This document shows positions 52,547 through 62,027 of a stretch of DNA of 64,000 nucleotides, one piece after another; the first letter of the stretch is position 1, and each line of letters begins with the position of its first letter. The position numbers were made by a program, and so were the translations under genes. The stretch comes from Lachnospiraceae bacterium (GTDB lineage: Bacteria; Bacillota; Clostridia; Lachnospirales; Lachnospiraceae), in NCBI GenBank assembly GCA_017436305.1, contig JAFSDJ010000087.1, forward strand, positions 91,281-155,280. The letters are read 5' to 3'. The notes below the pieces were generated by a model that was not told where the DNA came from, made no database searches, and was given only the letters and a program-made list of their open reading frames with translations.

Positions 52547-53497
52547 ATGCCGTATGAAGAAAAAATTAGTGTAATAATGAGTGTTTATCGTGAAAAAGTT
52601 CTTTGGTTGAATAAAGCAATTGAGTCAGTATTAGAACAGACACACGCAAATTTTGAATTCATAATTGTAGTAGATGATCCTACCAGGAGCGATTTAGTTA
52701 ACAGAGTAAGTGAATATGCTAAGAATGACGAAAGGATAATTGTACTTATTAACGAAAAAAATGAGGGTTTAGTTTATAGTTTAAACAGAGCTTTGAAACA
52801 TGTTACATCGGATTATGTTATAAGAATGGATGCAGACGATATATCAGTTAAAGATAGATTTGAAAAACAGTTAATTTATTTAATTGATAATAAAGTTGAT
52901 TTAGTAGGAAGCCAAGTTATTTTTATTGATGAAAATGGAAAGAAAATGTTTGATACGGCTGGCGAACTTCATTTATCTTCAAAATATATATATAAAGTTT
53001 TAAATTTTCAAAATTGTATATATCATCCGTCATGGATGGTAAAAACAAGTTTGTATGAAAAATTAAATGGATATCGAAATATTAATTATTGTGAAGATTT
53101 TGATTTTTTATTGCGAGCTAAAAATATGGGGGCTCAAATGGCTAATATTGCAGAACCATTAGTTTTGTATAGATATAACAATAGTGGTATTTCTAGGATG
53201 AATAAGGCAACGCAACGCTGTATCACGAAATATATGTGTAGCAAAAGAAAAGAAATTGAGAAAATATCTGTTGAAGAGATAAATGGTATTATTAAGGAGA
53301 GGAAAAAAGAAGTCATAGATTGCGAAAAGTATTATAGATATTCTCAAGAGGCAATAGATGCTAAGAGTGAGGGGAAAATAATTGCAATGTTTATTGCTAG
53401 CTTTCAATGCATACTTAGAACAAAAAATGGGCGGATTAAGTTTATTGAGGTATGTAGAGATAAATGGTTATTTTTATTGGAACATATTAAAGTATGA
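52547..53497 (+). CDS. Glycosyltransferase, GT2 family
   Basis: A 316-residue protein with ISVIMSVYREKVLWLNKAIESVLEQT, IVVDDPTRSD, LNRALKHVTSDYVIRMDADDISV (DxD) and YCEDFDFLLRAKNMG. The arrangement fits bacterial capsule GT2 enzymes of the AmsE/WaaE type. The frame is open into the end of the polymerase gene, but SD GGAAAG and the family start support 52547. Confidence 0.9.
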   Translation: MPYEEKISVIMSVYREKVLWLNKAIESVLEQTHANFEFIIVVDDPTRSDLVNRVSEYAKNDERIIVLINEKNEGLVYSLNRALKHVTSDYVIRMDADDISVKDRFEKQLIYLIDNKVDLVGSQVIFIDENGKKMFDTAGELHLSSKYIYKVLNFQNCIYHPSWMVKTSLYEKLNGYRNINYCEDFDFLLRAKNMGAQMANIAEPLVLYRYNNSGISRMNKATQRCITKYMCSKRKEIEKISVEEINGIIKERKKEVIDCEKYYRYSQEAIDAKSEGKIIAMFIASFQCILRTKNGRIKFIEVCRDKWLFLLEHIKV

Positions 53498-53508
53498 AGA
53501 GGTAAATT

Positions 53509-54447
53509 ATGAGTGATTCGTTGATTACTATAATAATGACAGCTTATAATTCGGAACAAACGATAGAAAAAAGTATAAAGAGTGTCCTTAAGCAGTTGTA
53601 TCCAATATATGAGTTAATTATAGTTGACGATGGTTCAACAGATAGAACAAAAGAAATTTGTTGTAAATATGTAGGAGAAAAAGTTAAATTACTGGAAAAA
53701 GAAAATGGTGGTCCATCATCAGCCAGGAATATGGCGCTTAAGTTTGCAAAAGGAAAATATATTTGTTTTTTGGATTCTGATGATACATATGAATCGTGTT
53801 TTTTAGAAACAATGGTAGAAAACATTAAACAAGATTATGATATGTGTATTTGTCCTTATTATATTTGCAAGAATAAAATTAAAAAAGAACCTCAAATTTT
53901 ATTCGCTAAATTAACTTCTAACCAAGCAATGTTAGAAGTTTTAAGAAATGAAAGTTTGGGTGGCTTTTTATGGAATAAGATTTTTATAAGGGAAATAATC
54001 GTTTTAAATAAAATTATATTTAATGAAAATGTTTATGTGTGCGAAGATCTCTTATTTGTAGAAGAATATTTACATTACTGTAAAAACATAAAAGTTTTAG
54101 ATATACCAATGTATAATTACTTTATGACAGAAAATTCAATATCACGTACTTTGAGTCCAAAGAAAATAAGTATGTTAAATTCTTTTTTGGATATGTGGAA
54201 TTTTTCAGTGGACAGAGAATATAAAGAAATTGTTGCAAAAAGATTTATTGAACAGTTTCTTTCATTTTATGGGAGATTGGACTATGATAGAAAATATATT
54301 TTAGAATTATATAGTAAAATTAGAAGCTTAGTCAAAGAAGAGAATATTAGTATATATAGGTGTTTGAATTTGCGCACAAGATTGAAATATTTTATATTTA
54401 TTATTAGTCCCCAATTTTTTTTAAAAATATATAGGCTTTTGGGATAA
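53509..54447 (+). CDS. Glycosyltransferase, GT2 family
   Basis: A 312-residue protein with ITIIMTAYNSEQTIEKSIKSV, IVDDGSTDRT, NGGPSSARNMALKFA, ICFLDSDDTYES and VCEDLLFVEEYL. It is a third GT2 enzyme of the locus and is distinct from the other two. SD AGAGG lies 8 bases before the ATG. Confidence 0.9.
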   Translation: MSDSLITIIMTAYNSEQTIEKSIKSVLKQLYPIYELIIVDDGSTDRTKEICCKYVGEKVKLLEKENGGPSSARNMALKFAKGKYICFLDSDDTYESCFLETMVENIKQDYDMCICPYYICKNKIKKEPQILFAKLTSNQAMLEVLRNESLGGFLWNKIFIREIIVLNKIIFNENVYVCEDLLFVEEYLHYCKNIKVLDIPMYNYFMTENSISRTLSPKKISMLNSFLDMWNFSVDREYKEIVAKRFIEQFLSFYGRLDYDRKYILELYSKIRSLVKEENISIYRCLNLRTRLKYFIFIISPQFFLKIYRLLG

Positions 54448-54668
54448 TAATTAAAAATGATTGTGGTTGGAGAAAATCTTGTCTTTCATTATAAGAGGTA
54501 AAAAGAATACTTTTGGAATAAAATGATGGGAGGCATTTGTAGCAAAGAATAAAGTGAATTAAGGGTTTCTTGGAAGAAGAGAAAAATATGTCAAGTTAGC
54601 ATTATTGGTATAGACACAAATTCAGTGTGTTTGCTAGAAGAATATTATTGAAAATGGAGGAAACATAG

Positions 54669-55772
54669 GTGAAGAAAATAGGAATTTTAACATTTCATAA
54701 GGCTGATAATTTTGGAGCAGTTTTACAGAATTATGCGCTTCAGCAAGCACTTTTTTCTCTAGGAACAGAACCCGAAACAATAGATTATTGTTGTGAAAAA
54801 GTGGAATCATCATATACAATTTGGACGCAAGTAAAAGGTGATGTATCTATTTTAAGAGTTTTAAAATCGAGGGCAGGGGATATTTTAAATTATCGTAACG
54901 CCGTGATTAGTAAAAAAAGGTTTGAAGATTTTAGAAAGAAATATTTGAGAATTAGTTCATCAAGGTTTTGTGCTAGTACTATTCGCGATGCAAAATATGA
55001 TGTTTATATTGCTGGAAGTGATCAAATTTGGAATAAGGAAATAGTTGGAACAGAAGACTTATATGCCTATACTTTAGCTTTTGCTCCACATAATACTGCT
55101 ACTTTTGGTGCAAGTTGTGGCGGGATGGATTGTCTTATAGATGATACGCAGAATTTATCTAGAATTGAAATAGTAACTGTTAGAGAATCAGAACTTTGCG
55201 ATGAACTAAAAAAACGTGGAATTAAATGCCAAGTGGTTTGTGATCCGGTATTTCTTTTAAAACGTGAACAATGGATTGCGTTAATTGAGAATATGCCAAA
55301 GAGAAAAAAGCGTCATATCTTTTTATATTATATTGATAGTGGAAGGGATAATGCAGCTATGATAGCAAATGAGATTTCAAAGAAGCTCGGAGTAAAGGTA
55401 CATTATCCTAAAAGATACGATATGAAAACAATAAAAAATCATTATGGTATAAATGTTTTTTCAGATGGACCTTTAGAATTTATAGCTGAAATTTCGGGGG
55501 CTGATTTTATAGTAAGTTCTTCTTTTCATGGGATTGCGTTTTCTATTTTGATGGAAAAAGAATTTGTGGCGGTTTTACATGAAAAAACAGGTGATCGTGT
55601 AAGAAATTTACTTGAATACCTTGGTCTAAATGAAAGAATAGTGGTTGATCTGAATGATTTTAAAAATAGAAGTACATATTGGAAACCTATAGATTATAAA
55701 AGTGTAAAAGTTAAATTGGAAAAATGGAAAGAAGAATCCATAGGATATTTGAGAGAAATGTCGGAGTTATGA
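54669..55772 (+). CDS. Polysaccharide pyruvyl transferase family protein
   Basis: A 367-residue protein starting at GTG with SD GGAGGAAAC. The N-terminus KIGILTFHKADNFGAVLQNYALQQAL and the motifs YIAGSDQIWN, VVCDPVFLL and FIVSSSFHGIAFSILM identify the WcaK/CsaB-type pyruvyl transferase family, which adds ketal pyruvate from PEP to sugars. In gut Firmicutes such genes commonly sit next to F420-hydrogenase-beta-like proteins, as here. Confidence 0.9.
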   Translation: MKKIGILTFHKADNFGAVLQNYALQQALFSLGTEPETIDYCCEKVESSYTIWTQVKGDVSILRVLKSRAGDILNYRNAVISKKRFEDFRKKYLRISSSRFCASTIRDAKYDVYIAGSDQIWNKEIVGTEDLYAYTLAFAPHNTATFGASCGGMDCLIDDTQNLSRIEIVTVRESELCDELKKRGIKCQVVCDPVFLLKREQWIALIENMPKRKKRHIFLYYIDSGRDNAAMIANEISKKLGVKVHYPKRYDMKTIKNHYGINVFSDGPLEFIAEISGADFIVSSSFHGIAFSILMEKEFVAVLHEKTGDRVRNLLEYLGLNERIVVDLNDFKNRSTYWKPIDYKSVKVKLEKWKEESIGYLREMSEL

Positions 55773-55774
55773 TT

Positions 55775-55864
55775 ATGTCTATAAATAAAAGAATACAACC
55801 TCTTGCATTTAAAGAGATTTTGACGAAATTCATCCAAATAGAAAGGTATAGGTACTTTGTATGA
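55775..55864 (+). CDS. Possible 29-residue small ORF
   Basis: ATG at 55775 through TGA at 55862-55864, overlapping the next gene start as ATGA. The peptide is basic and resembles nothing I know. It could couple translation to the following pyruvyl transferase, which has a weak Shine-Dalgarno, or be a remnant. Confidence 0.25.
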   Translation: MSINKRIQPLAFKEILTKFIQIERYRYFV

Positions 55865-57039
55865 AAAAGATATTAATTGTCTTAAATGCAGTTAAATATA
55901 ATAGAGGTTCAGAAGCATTGATTCGAGGGTTGATTCGCATTTGTAAGCGAGCTGATAGTCACAATCAGTTATACCTTGTTTCAAGTGAATTTGATTTTGA
56001 AGATACTGTCAGATTTGATGGGATTGATGGATATATTAACCGATATATGTTTAAGTCACATCATTCATTTAGAAGAATCTGTGCTGGTGTTGTTAGAAAA
56101 GTTTTTCGTCAGCCAAATCTTGCAACAAGCATTAAATCTAAAAAGTTGATTAGGTGTGCAGAAAAGATGGATATTGTAATTATTATTGGAGCAGATAATT
56201 ATGATAAGTCATATGGGATGTATTCGATGATGCATGAACTCAATCAGGTATTAAAAAGTACGGTAAAAGGGAAATTATACTTGTACGATTGTTCGCTGGA
56301 AAAGAAAGATATTGATTCGACAATAATTGAAGATTTTAATTTGTTTGATTTAGTAACAGTAAGAGAAAATATTACATTGAATAATTTGACAGAGGTAATG
56401 GATAAAGCTAAAATTCGATATTATTCTGATCCGGCTTTTTTGATGGAAGCGGAAATGATATCTCTGCCCCAAAAGTGGCAAGAGAATAATATGATAGGTA
56501 TCAATTTAAGTAGTTTAGTTTTGAAAAATGTATATGGAAGCAACCGAGAGGTAATTTTAGAATCATATTATCAGCTTGTTGAATTCATATTACAAAAAAC
56601 AAGATATAATATTGTATTTATACCTCATGTTATGCAAGGTCAGGATTTATCTGTTTTGAAAATGCTACATATGAAATATCAAAATTCAGGTAGAGTGATT
56701 TTGATTGAAGACGAAAATTTGAGTGCGCCAGAATTGAAATATCTTATTTCTCAATGTAGATTTTTTATAGGAGCCAGAACACATGCCACGATTGCAGCAT
56801 ATTCCAGTTATATTCCAACGTTAGTTTTAGGGTATTCAGTAAAATCAGTAGGAATTGCACAGGATTTGTTCGGAACGGATAAAAATTATGTTATTTCGAC
56901 TCGTGATCTAAAAACTGGAAAAGAATTAAAAGAAGGATTTGAATGGATTTTGGAGAATGAAGAATTCATAAAAAAACATTTGTTACAGAGAATACCTGAG
57001 TATAAGGAATTGGCGTGGAAGGCAGCTGAAATAATATAA
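55861..57039 (+). CDS. Second polysaccharide pyruvyl transferase family protein
   Basis: A 392-residue WcaK/AmsJ-like protein, with KKILIVLNAVKYNRGSEALIRGL at the start, VIIIGADNYDKSYGM, and the C-terminal FFIGARTHATIAAYSSYIPTLVLGYSVKS and GIAQDLFG. It belongs to a different subgroup from the preceding pyruvyl transferase. Either could modify the repeat unit. It precedes the first iron-sulfur protein by 29 bases. Confidence 0.9.
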   Translation: MKKILIVLNAVKYNRGSEALIRGLIRICKRADSHNQLYLVSSEFDFEDTVRFDGIDGYINRYMFKSHHSFRRICAGVVRKVFRQPNLATSIKSKKLIRCAEKMDIVIIIGADNYDKSYGMYSMMHELNQVLKSTVKGKLYLYDCSLEKKDIDSTIIEDFNLFDLVTVRENITLNNLTEVMDKAKIRYYSDPAFLMEAEMISLPQKWQENNMIGINLSSLVLKNVYGSNREVILESYYQLVEFILQKTRYNIVFIPHVMQGQDLSVLKMLHMKYQNSGRVILIEDENLSAPELKYLISQCRFFIGARTHATIAAYSSYIPTLVLGYSVKSVGIAQDLFGTDKNYVISTRDLKTGKELKEGFEWILENEEFIKKHLLQRIPEYKELAWKAAEII

Positions 57040-57068
57040 AGATTATACTGTCAAATTGAGGTGGGTTT

Positions 57069-58274
57069 ATGAATCTTAATAAATATTGGAATGAAGTAGG
57101 AGAAAATAAAACAGTAGGATTAAAACAGTTGTGCTGTGGATGTGATACTTGTAGTCAAGTTTGTCCTAAAGCTGCGATCTCTGTAGAAAAGGACAGTATG
57201 GGTTTTTATTATCCAATAATTGATGAAGATAAATGTGTGCATTGTGGAATTTGCGTAAGAAGATGTCAATGCCTTTCAAATAAGTTTTTTATTAAGACTA
57301 AAAGGCAACCTGAAGCTTATGCTGTTGTTAACAGAGATTTGAAGAGTCTAAAAGATAGTTCATCAGGAGGAGCGGCTTTTGTATTGGCTATGTATATATT
57401 GGAACAGCAAGGAGTGGTTTTTGGTGCTGTATATAATGAGACAATGGATATTGTGCATCAAAAGATAGAATCAAGGGAAGAATTATGGCGGATACAAGGT
57501 TCAAAATATGCTCAAAGTAGGATACATAATTCGTATCAACAGGTCGAAGAATATTTGAAAAATGGGAAGAAGGTCTTGTTTACAGGCACTCCTTGTCAGA
57601 TAGGAGGGTTGTATTTTTTTCTTGGAAAGGATTATCCGGAGCTTTATACAATGGATATTATTTGTTACGGAGCTGCTTCACCAGGAATATTTAAAGATTA
57701 TATTGAATGGAAAGAAAATAAGACAAAGGGAAAGATTAAACATATTAATTTTCGAAATAAACTCGATGGTTGGGGAAACTCTATTACAGAAATAACTTAC
57801 TATAATAAAAAAATTCTGTTGCGTTATTCAGAGCAGGATGAATGGTATCAAACTTTTATTTCACATGTAGCAACAAGAGAAGCTTGCCATTATTGTAAGT
57901 ATACGAATTTACAAAGGCTGTCGGATATTACCGTGGGGGATTTTTGGGGAATTGAAAAGTTTAGACCGGAAATGGAATGTGGTCGAGGCATATCAAAGGT
58001 ATTGGTGAATACGGATAAAGGAAAGAGGTTATTTGAGAGTATAAGCAATGGTATAAAAAAAGAAAAAATGGAATTTGAATCAATTGTACGCCCTAATTTA
58101 GTACAACCTCCACCGCGAAGTGAGTGCAGAGAAAAATTTCTTGAAGATTATTGTAGATTGGGTTTCTATCCTGCATTTAAGAACAATGTTGAAAAGAAAA
58201 TTCCTTTTATTAGGCAAATGAAAAGATATTTAAAAATTATAATTAGAAGCAAGGTGGCAAGTGAAAAATGGTAG
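57069..58274 (+). CDS. F420 hydrogenase/dehydrogenase beta-subunit-like iron-sulfur protein 1
   Basis: A 401-residue protein. The N-terminal 2[4Fe-4S] ferredoxin domain has CCGCDTCSQVCPKAAI and CVHCGICVRRC. The FrhB-like part has DSSSGGAAFVLAMYILE, FTGTPCQIGGLYFFLG, IICYGAASPGIF, ACHYCKYTN and ITVGDFWGIEKF. FrhB proteins use FAD and iron-sulfur clusters to move hydride between reduced carriers and flavin; no F420 genes are visible, so the donor is unknown. Its 3' end overlaps wzx by 7 bases. Confidence 0.9.
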   Translation: MNLNKYWNEVGENKTVGLKQLCCGCDTCSQVCPKAAISVEKDSMGFYYPIIDEDKCVHCGICVRRCQCLSNKFFIKTKRQPEAYAVVNRDLKSLKDSSSGGAAFVLAMYILEQQGVVFGAVYNETMDIVHQKIESREELWRIQGSKYAQSRIHNSYQQVEEYLKNGKKVLFTGTPCQIGGLYFFLGKDYPELYTMDIICYGAASPGIFKDYIEWKENKTKGKIKHINFRNKLDGWGNSITEITYYNKKILLRYSEQDEWYQTFISHVATREACHYCKYTNLQRLSDITVGDFWGIEKFRPEMECGRGISKVLVNTDKGKRLFESISNGIKKEKMEFESIVRPNLVQPPPRSECREKFLEDYCRLGFYPAFKNNVEKKIPFIRQMKRYLKIIIRSKVASEKW

Positions 58275-59644
58275 AAAAGAAAAAACGACAAATCTTCTCA
58301 AAAAAAATGATGAATGTAGCAAAAATTTCATCAGGAACGATGGTTGGTCAGTTTATATCTTTTATTTCACTTCCAATTATTGCTAGAATTTATGGTGCGG
58401 AAATAGTTGGTAACTGGACTTTACTCAATTCGATAGCAACTATAGTAAATTCTTTTTCTGATTTTGGATTGACAAATGCATTAATGATTGAAAGTGATGA
58501 TGAAGCATCGCTATCTTTATATAATGTGGTCACAACAATAGTGTTGGGAATCAGTGTTGTCTCGGGATTTATTGCATTTATATATTATTCTATAGTACCA
58601 AGTAATAATGATCTCAATGAAATATTCATTGGCAGTTTGTTAGCAATTCTAATTTTTACCCTTCAGCAGACTCAAGTATGCTATACATGGTTGAATCATC
58701 AAGGAAAATATGGAGTTTTAATGAAAAATCCTATAATAAATAATGCGGTCATTGGCATAGTTGCTATTGTATTAGGTCTTCTTGGTGCAAAAACTTATGG
58801 CTACTATTTTGCTACAATCTTGGGACAGGTGATTACATTACTTCATATGAAGAGTTTTCTACCCAAAAAAATGTTTACATTAAATCCAGAGAAGTATCAA
58901 TATGTTTTCAAAACAAGATTAAACTTTTTGAAGTATCAAATGCCAACTAATGTGATTAGTCAGGTGAAAAATCAGTTACCAGTGCTTTTGATAAAACGTT
59001 ATTTTGGTGCTGAAATTTTAGGCTATTATTCTGTATCGGTGAAAGTATTGAATATACCGATTAATCTTTTGGCAAATGCATTGGGACGTGTTTTCTTTCA
59101 AACAATATCGGATATGAAAAGGATGGGAAAAGAGGTTGGAACTTTTGTATACCGAAATATAATAAAAGCTATGAAAGTGGCTGTGATTCCGATGATTTTT
59201 TTAGTAGCATATGGTGATGGCATTATTATATTTTTGTTTGGACAGGGGTATGAAATAGCAGGAACCATATTACGAATTGTGTCATTTCAGAATTTTTTTA
59301 CTTTTCTTATGATGTCGTCTCAAGGAATTACAATTACGTTGGATAAACAGAAATATGCAATGATTTCGTGTATTGCACAGTCCTTGGGCTATGTTATTGG
59401 ATTGGGAGCAGGTGCTTATATTTTTCATGATTTTTTTGTAGGACTAATTTTAATGTCAGTATTATATATTTTGATACAAGTGGTTTATTTCAGCAGTTTG
59501 TTTGACGTAATGAAGATATCTTGGAAGAAATATTTAGCGCATATAGTTAGCAGTATATTGATTATTTTTGTTGGTGCCTTTATTGCGAGAAAGTTAGGAT
59601 TAGTCGTTTTAGAAATTTTGGGAGTTTCTATATTTAGGAGATAA
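58268..59644 (+). CDS. Wzx-type O-unit / polysaccharide flippase
   Basis: A 458-residue membrane protein with about 12 hydrophobic segments. It begins with a basic stretch, then KISSGTMVGQFISFISLPIIARIYG and GNWTLLNSIATIVNSFSDFGLTNAL, typical of the polysaccharide transport (PST) family. It moves undecaprenyl-linked repeat units across the membrane for the EpsG-like polymerase. It is sandwiched between two iron-sulfur proteins. Confidence 0.93.
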   Translation: MVEKKKRQIFSKKMMNVAKISSGTMVGQFISFISLPIIARIYGAEIVGNWTLLNSIATIVNSFSDFGLTNALMIESDDEASLSLYNVVTTIVLGISVVSGFIAFIYYSIVPSNNDLNEIFIGSLLAILIFTLQQTQVCYTWLNHQGKYGVLMKNPIINNAVIGIVAIVLGLLGAKTYGYYFATILGQVITLLHMKSFLPKKMFTLNPEKYQYVFKTRLNFLKYQMPTNVISQVKNQLPVLLIKRYFGAEILGYYSVSVKVLNIPINLLANALGRVFFQTISDMKRMGKEVGTFVYRNIIKAMKVAVIPMIFLVAYGDGIIIFLFGQGYEIAGTILRIVSFQNFFTFLMMSSQGITITLDKQKYAMISCIAQSLGYVIGLGAGAYIFHDFFVGLILMSVLYILIQVVYFSSLFDVMKISWKKYLAHIVSSILIIFVGAFIARKLGLVVLEILGVSIFRR

Positions 59645-59645
59645 A

Positions 59646-60806
59646 ATGAAAACAGTTTATAGTGAAAAAAAATATTGTTCAGGTTGTGGTGCGTGTAGCT
59701 ATAGTTGTAAATTGAATGCAATACAGATGAAACCAGATGAAGAAGGTTTTTTGTATCCCATTATTAATCCGGAGTTATGTGTACAATGTGGAAAGTGTAG
59801 AAAAGTTTGTCCGTTTATTAAAGAGAATACAAAGAATGGGATTCCAAAGGTATATGCGGCTAAAAATGCTTCAGATGCAGAGCGTAAGAGTAGTTCGTCA
59901 GGAGGAATTTTTACATTATTAAGTGATGCTGTACTCGAAAGTGGTGGTGTAGTATATGGAGCACTTTTTGATTCAAAAATGCAGGTGATTCACAAGTGTG
60001 CATCATCAAAAGAGGAGAGAAATTCTCTCCGAGGTTCAAAATATATACAAAGTAATCTAAAACATATTTTCCTTCAAGTGCAACAGGATGCACTTGAAGG
60101 AAAAAAGATATTGTTTACCGGTACACCGTGTCAAATTGCTGGTTTGAAGTCTTTTTTAGGTAAAGAATATTCTAATTTGTACTTGTGTGATATTGTATGT
60201 CATGGAGTTTCAAGTCCCCAAATTTTCAAAGATTATATTTTTTATATTGAAAAAAAATATCAATCAAAGATAGAGGAAATATCTTTTCGAGATAAAGAGC
60301 AAGGATGGACGCATCAAAAATGGAAGATAAAATTACAGTCAGGTCAGATCTTATTAGATAATACAGATTTGCGAATTTATAAAAATTTATATTATGGACA
60401 TGTGATACAACGTCCATCATGTCATGTTTGCCCATATGCTGATATACATCGCCAAGGCGATATTACGTTGGGAGATTTTTGGGGAATTGAAAATAGTTTA
60501 CCTGATTTTAAAGATGAGTTAGGAATTAATGTTGTTTTGGTTAATACTCACAAAGGCACTGAACTCTTTGAAAATGAAAGCATAAAAGAAAGACTTATTT
60601 ATGTAAAAAGTGATGTAAAAAGTTGTTTGCAACCACAGTTACAATATCCTACTGAAAAATCGAAAAAGAGAGAGCGATTTTGGCAGGATTATCAAAAAAG
60701 TGGCTTTTATTTTGTAGCTAAAAAGTATGGTACATTAAATATGATAGGAATTTTTAAACAAAAAATCAAAAGAGTATTAAGTAAGATGAAACATAGCTGG
60801 AAATAG
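59646..60806 (+). CDS. F420 hydrogenase/dehydrogenase beta-subunit-like iron-sulfur protein 2
   Basis: A 386-residue paralogue of the protein at 57069. Ferredoxin motifs are CSGCGACSYSCKLNAI and CVQCGKCRKVCP. FrhB motifs are KSSSSGGIFTLLSDAVL, FTGTPCQIAGLKSFLG, DIVCHGVSSPQIF, SCHVCPYADI and ITLGDFWGIEN. It begins one base after the flippase stop. Two different copies in one locus suggest two redox steps or two acceptors. Confidence 0.9.
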   Translation: MKTVYSEKKYCSGCGACSYSCKLNAIQMKPDEEGFLYPIINPELCVQCGKCRKVCPFIKENTKNGIPKVYAAKNASDAERKSSSSGGIFTLLSDAVLESGGVVYGALFDSKMQVIHKCASSKEERNSLRGSKYIQSNLKHIFLQVQQDALEGKKILFTGTPCQIAGLKSFLGKEYSNLYLCDIVCHGVSSPQIFKDYIFYIEKKYQSKIEEISFRDKEQGWTHQKWKIKLQSGQILLDNTDLRIYKNLYYGHVIQRPSCHVCPYADIHRQGDITLGDFWGIENSLPDFKDELGINVVLVNTHKGTELFENESIKERLIYVKSDVKSCLQPQLQYPTEKSKKRERFWQDYQKSGFYFVAKKYGTLNMIGIFKQKIKRVLSKMKHSWK

Positions 60807-60860
60807 AGGTGAGATAGTGCCTGGATTAAGTTAAGAACAGGTAATGAGGAGGGAAGTTAA

Positions 60861-61880
60861 ATGAAAACACGAAATTATTCAATAGATATATTTCGTTATG
60901 TATGTGCTGTAATGGTTGTTGCAATTCATACACGTCCATTTTCAGATCTTAATGAAGAAATAGGATTTATATTTACTCAAATTGTACCGCGTATAGCTGT
61001 TCCTTTTTTCTTTTGTGTGGCAGGATATTATTATATTCCAAAATTAGAGAAAGGTTATAAGTCTTTCTCTGTTTATATTAAAAGATTAATTATTACATAT
61101 TCTACTTGGAGTTGCTTTTATTATATTATTGATTTTTTGCAATATGGGTACTTGGATGTAAAAGGTTTCATTAGTAGAAGTTTATATAAGTTTGCAATTT
61201 CTGGTAGTTACTATCATTTTTGGTTTTTCCCAGCTTTGATATTTGCAGTTTGTTTTACCACTTTTCTATTCAAAATAGGTTATAAGAAAGTGATTATTCC
61301 TCTGAGTATTGTATTGTATTGTATTGGATGCCTTGGTTGTTCTTATTATAAACTAGGCATTTGTATTCCTGGCTTGAGAACAGTGTTTACATTTTCTGGA
61401 TTTAATGTAATAAGAAGAGTTCTTTGTATGGGATTTCCTTTTTTTTTATGTGGATATCTTGTGTATAAAATTAAAGAAAAAGTTTTTGCCTATACAACCA
61501 ATATAAAGTTATTTGTCATATGGATTATAAGTGTTGGAGTTTGGTTGACTGAAATTTGTTTAGTGTTGGTGTTAAAGCTTGAAAGTAATATTGTAATCAC
61601 GATAGGTTTATATTTACTGTGTGTAATGACTATGCTGATTCTACTAAGAAATCAATTGAGTAAATATAAAGCATTTTCCAATATCAGTAGAATATTAGCT
61701 AACTTTACATATTATTCGCACCCTTTTTGGATAATATTCATTACTTTTTTATGTAACAATATCTTTCATGTTAATATTACTGAAACCCCAATATTTTTTC
61801 TGGCTATAGGATTAAGCTGTATCGTGGGGATTTTGCTTTACAGATGGGACAATAGAGTTATGAATCATATAATAAAATAG
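60861..61880 (+). CDS. Membrane acyltransferase, acyltransferase-3 family
   Basis: A 339-residue protein with about ten hydrophobic segments. It begins YSIDIFRYVCAVMVVAIHTRPF (conserved His) and has IAVPFFFCVAGYYYI. Acyltransferase-3 (OatA/WecH-like) enzymes add acetyl or other acyl groups to cell-surface sugars. SD GAGGAGGGAAG is strong. Confidence 0.9.
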   Translation: MKTRNYSIDIFRYVCAVMVVAIHTRPFSDLNEEIGFIFTQIVPRIAVPFFFCVAGYYYIPKLEKGYKSFSVYIKRLIITYSTWSCFYYIIDFLQYGYLDVKGFISRSLYKFAISGSYYHFWFFPALIFAVCFTTFLFKIGYKKVIIPLSIVLYCIGCLGCSYYKLGICIPGLRTVFTFSGFNVIRRVLCMGFPFFLCGYLVYKIKEKVFAYTTNIKLFVIWIISVGVWLTEICLVLVLKLESNIVITIGLYLLCVMTMLILLRNQLSKYKAFSNISRILANFTYYSHPFWIIFITFLCNNIFHVNITETPIFFLAIGLSCIVGILLYRWDNRVMNHIIK

Positions 61881-62027
61881 ATTTGAGTGACTAATATGGT
61901 GCAAAAAATGAACAGGTATTATAATAATTCTAATAATTTAGTGTATTTATTTACAAATTTATGAAGGAAGAGAAGCTACTCGATTTAACAATGCCTGCAA
62001 AAACAGTTGGGAGAGCGATGGTTAGTT

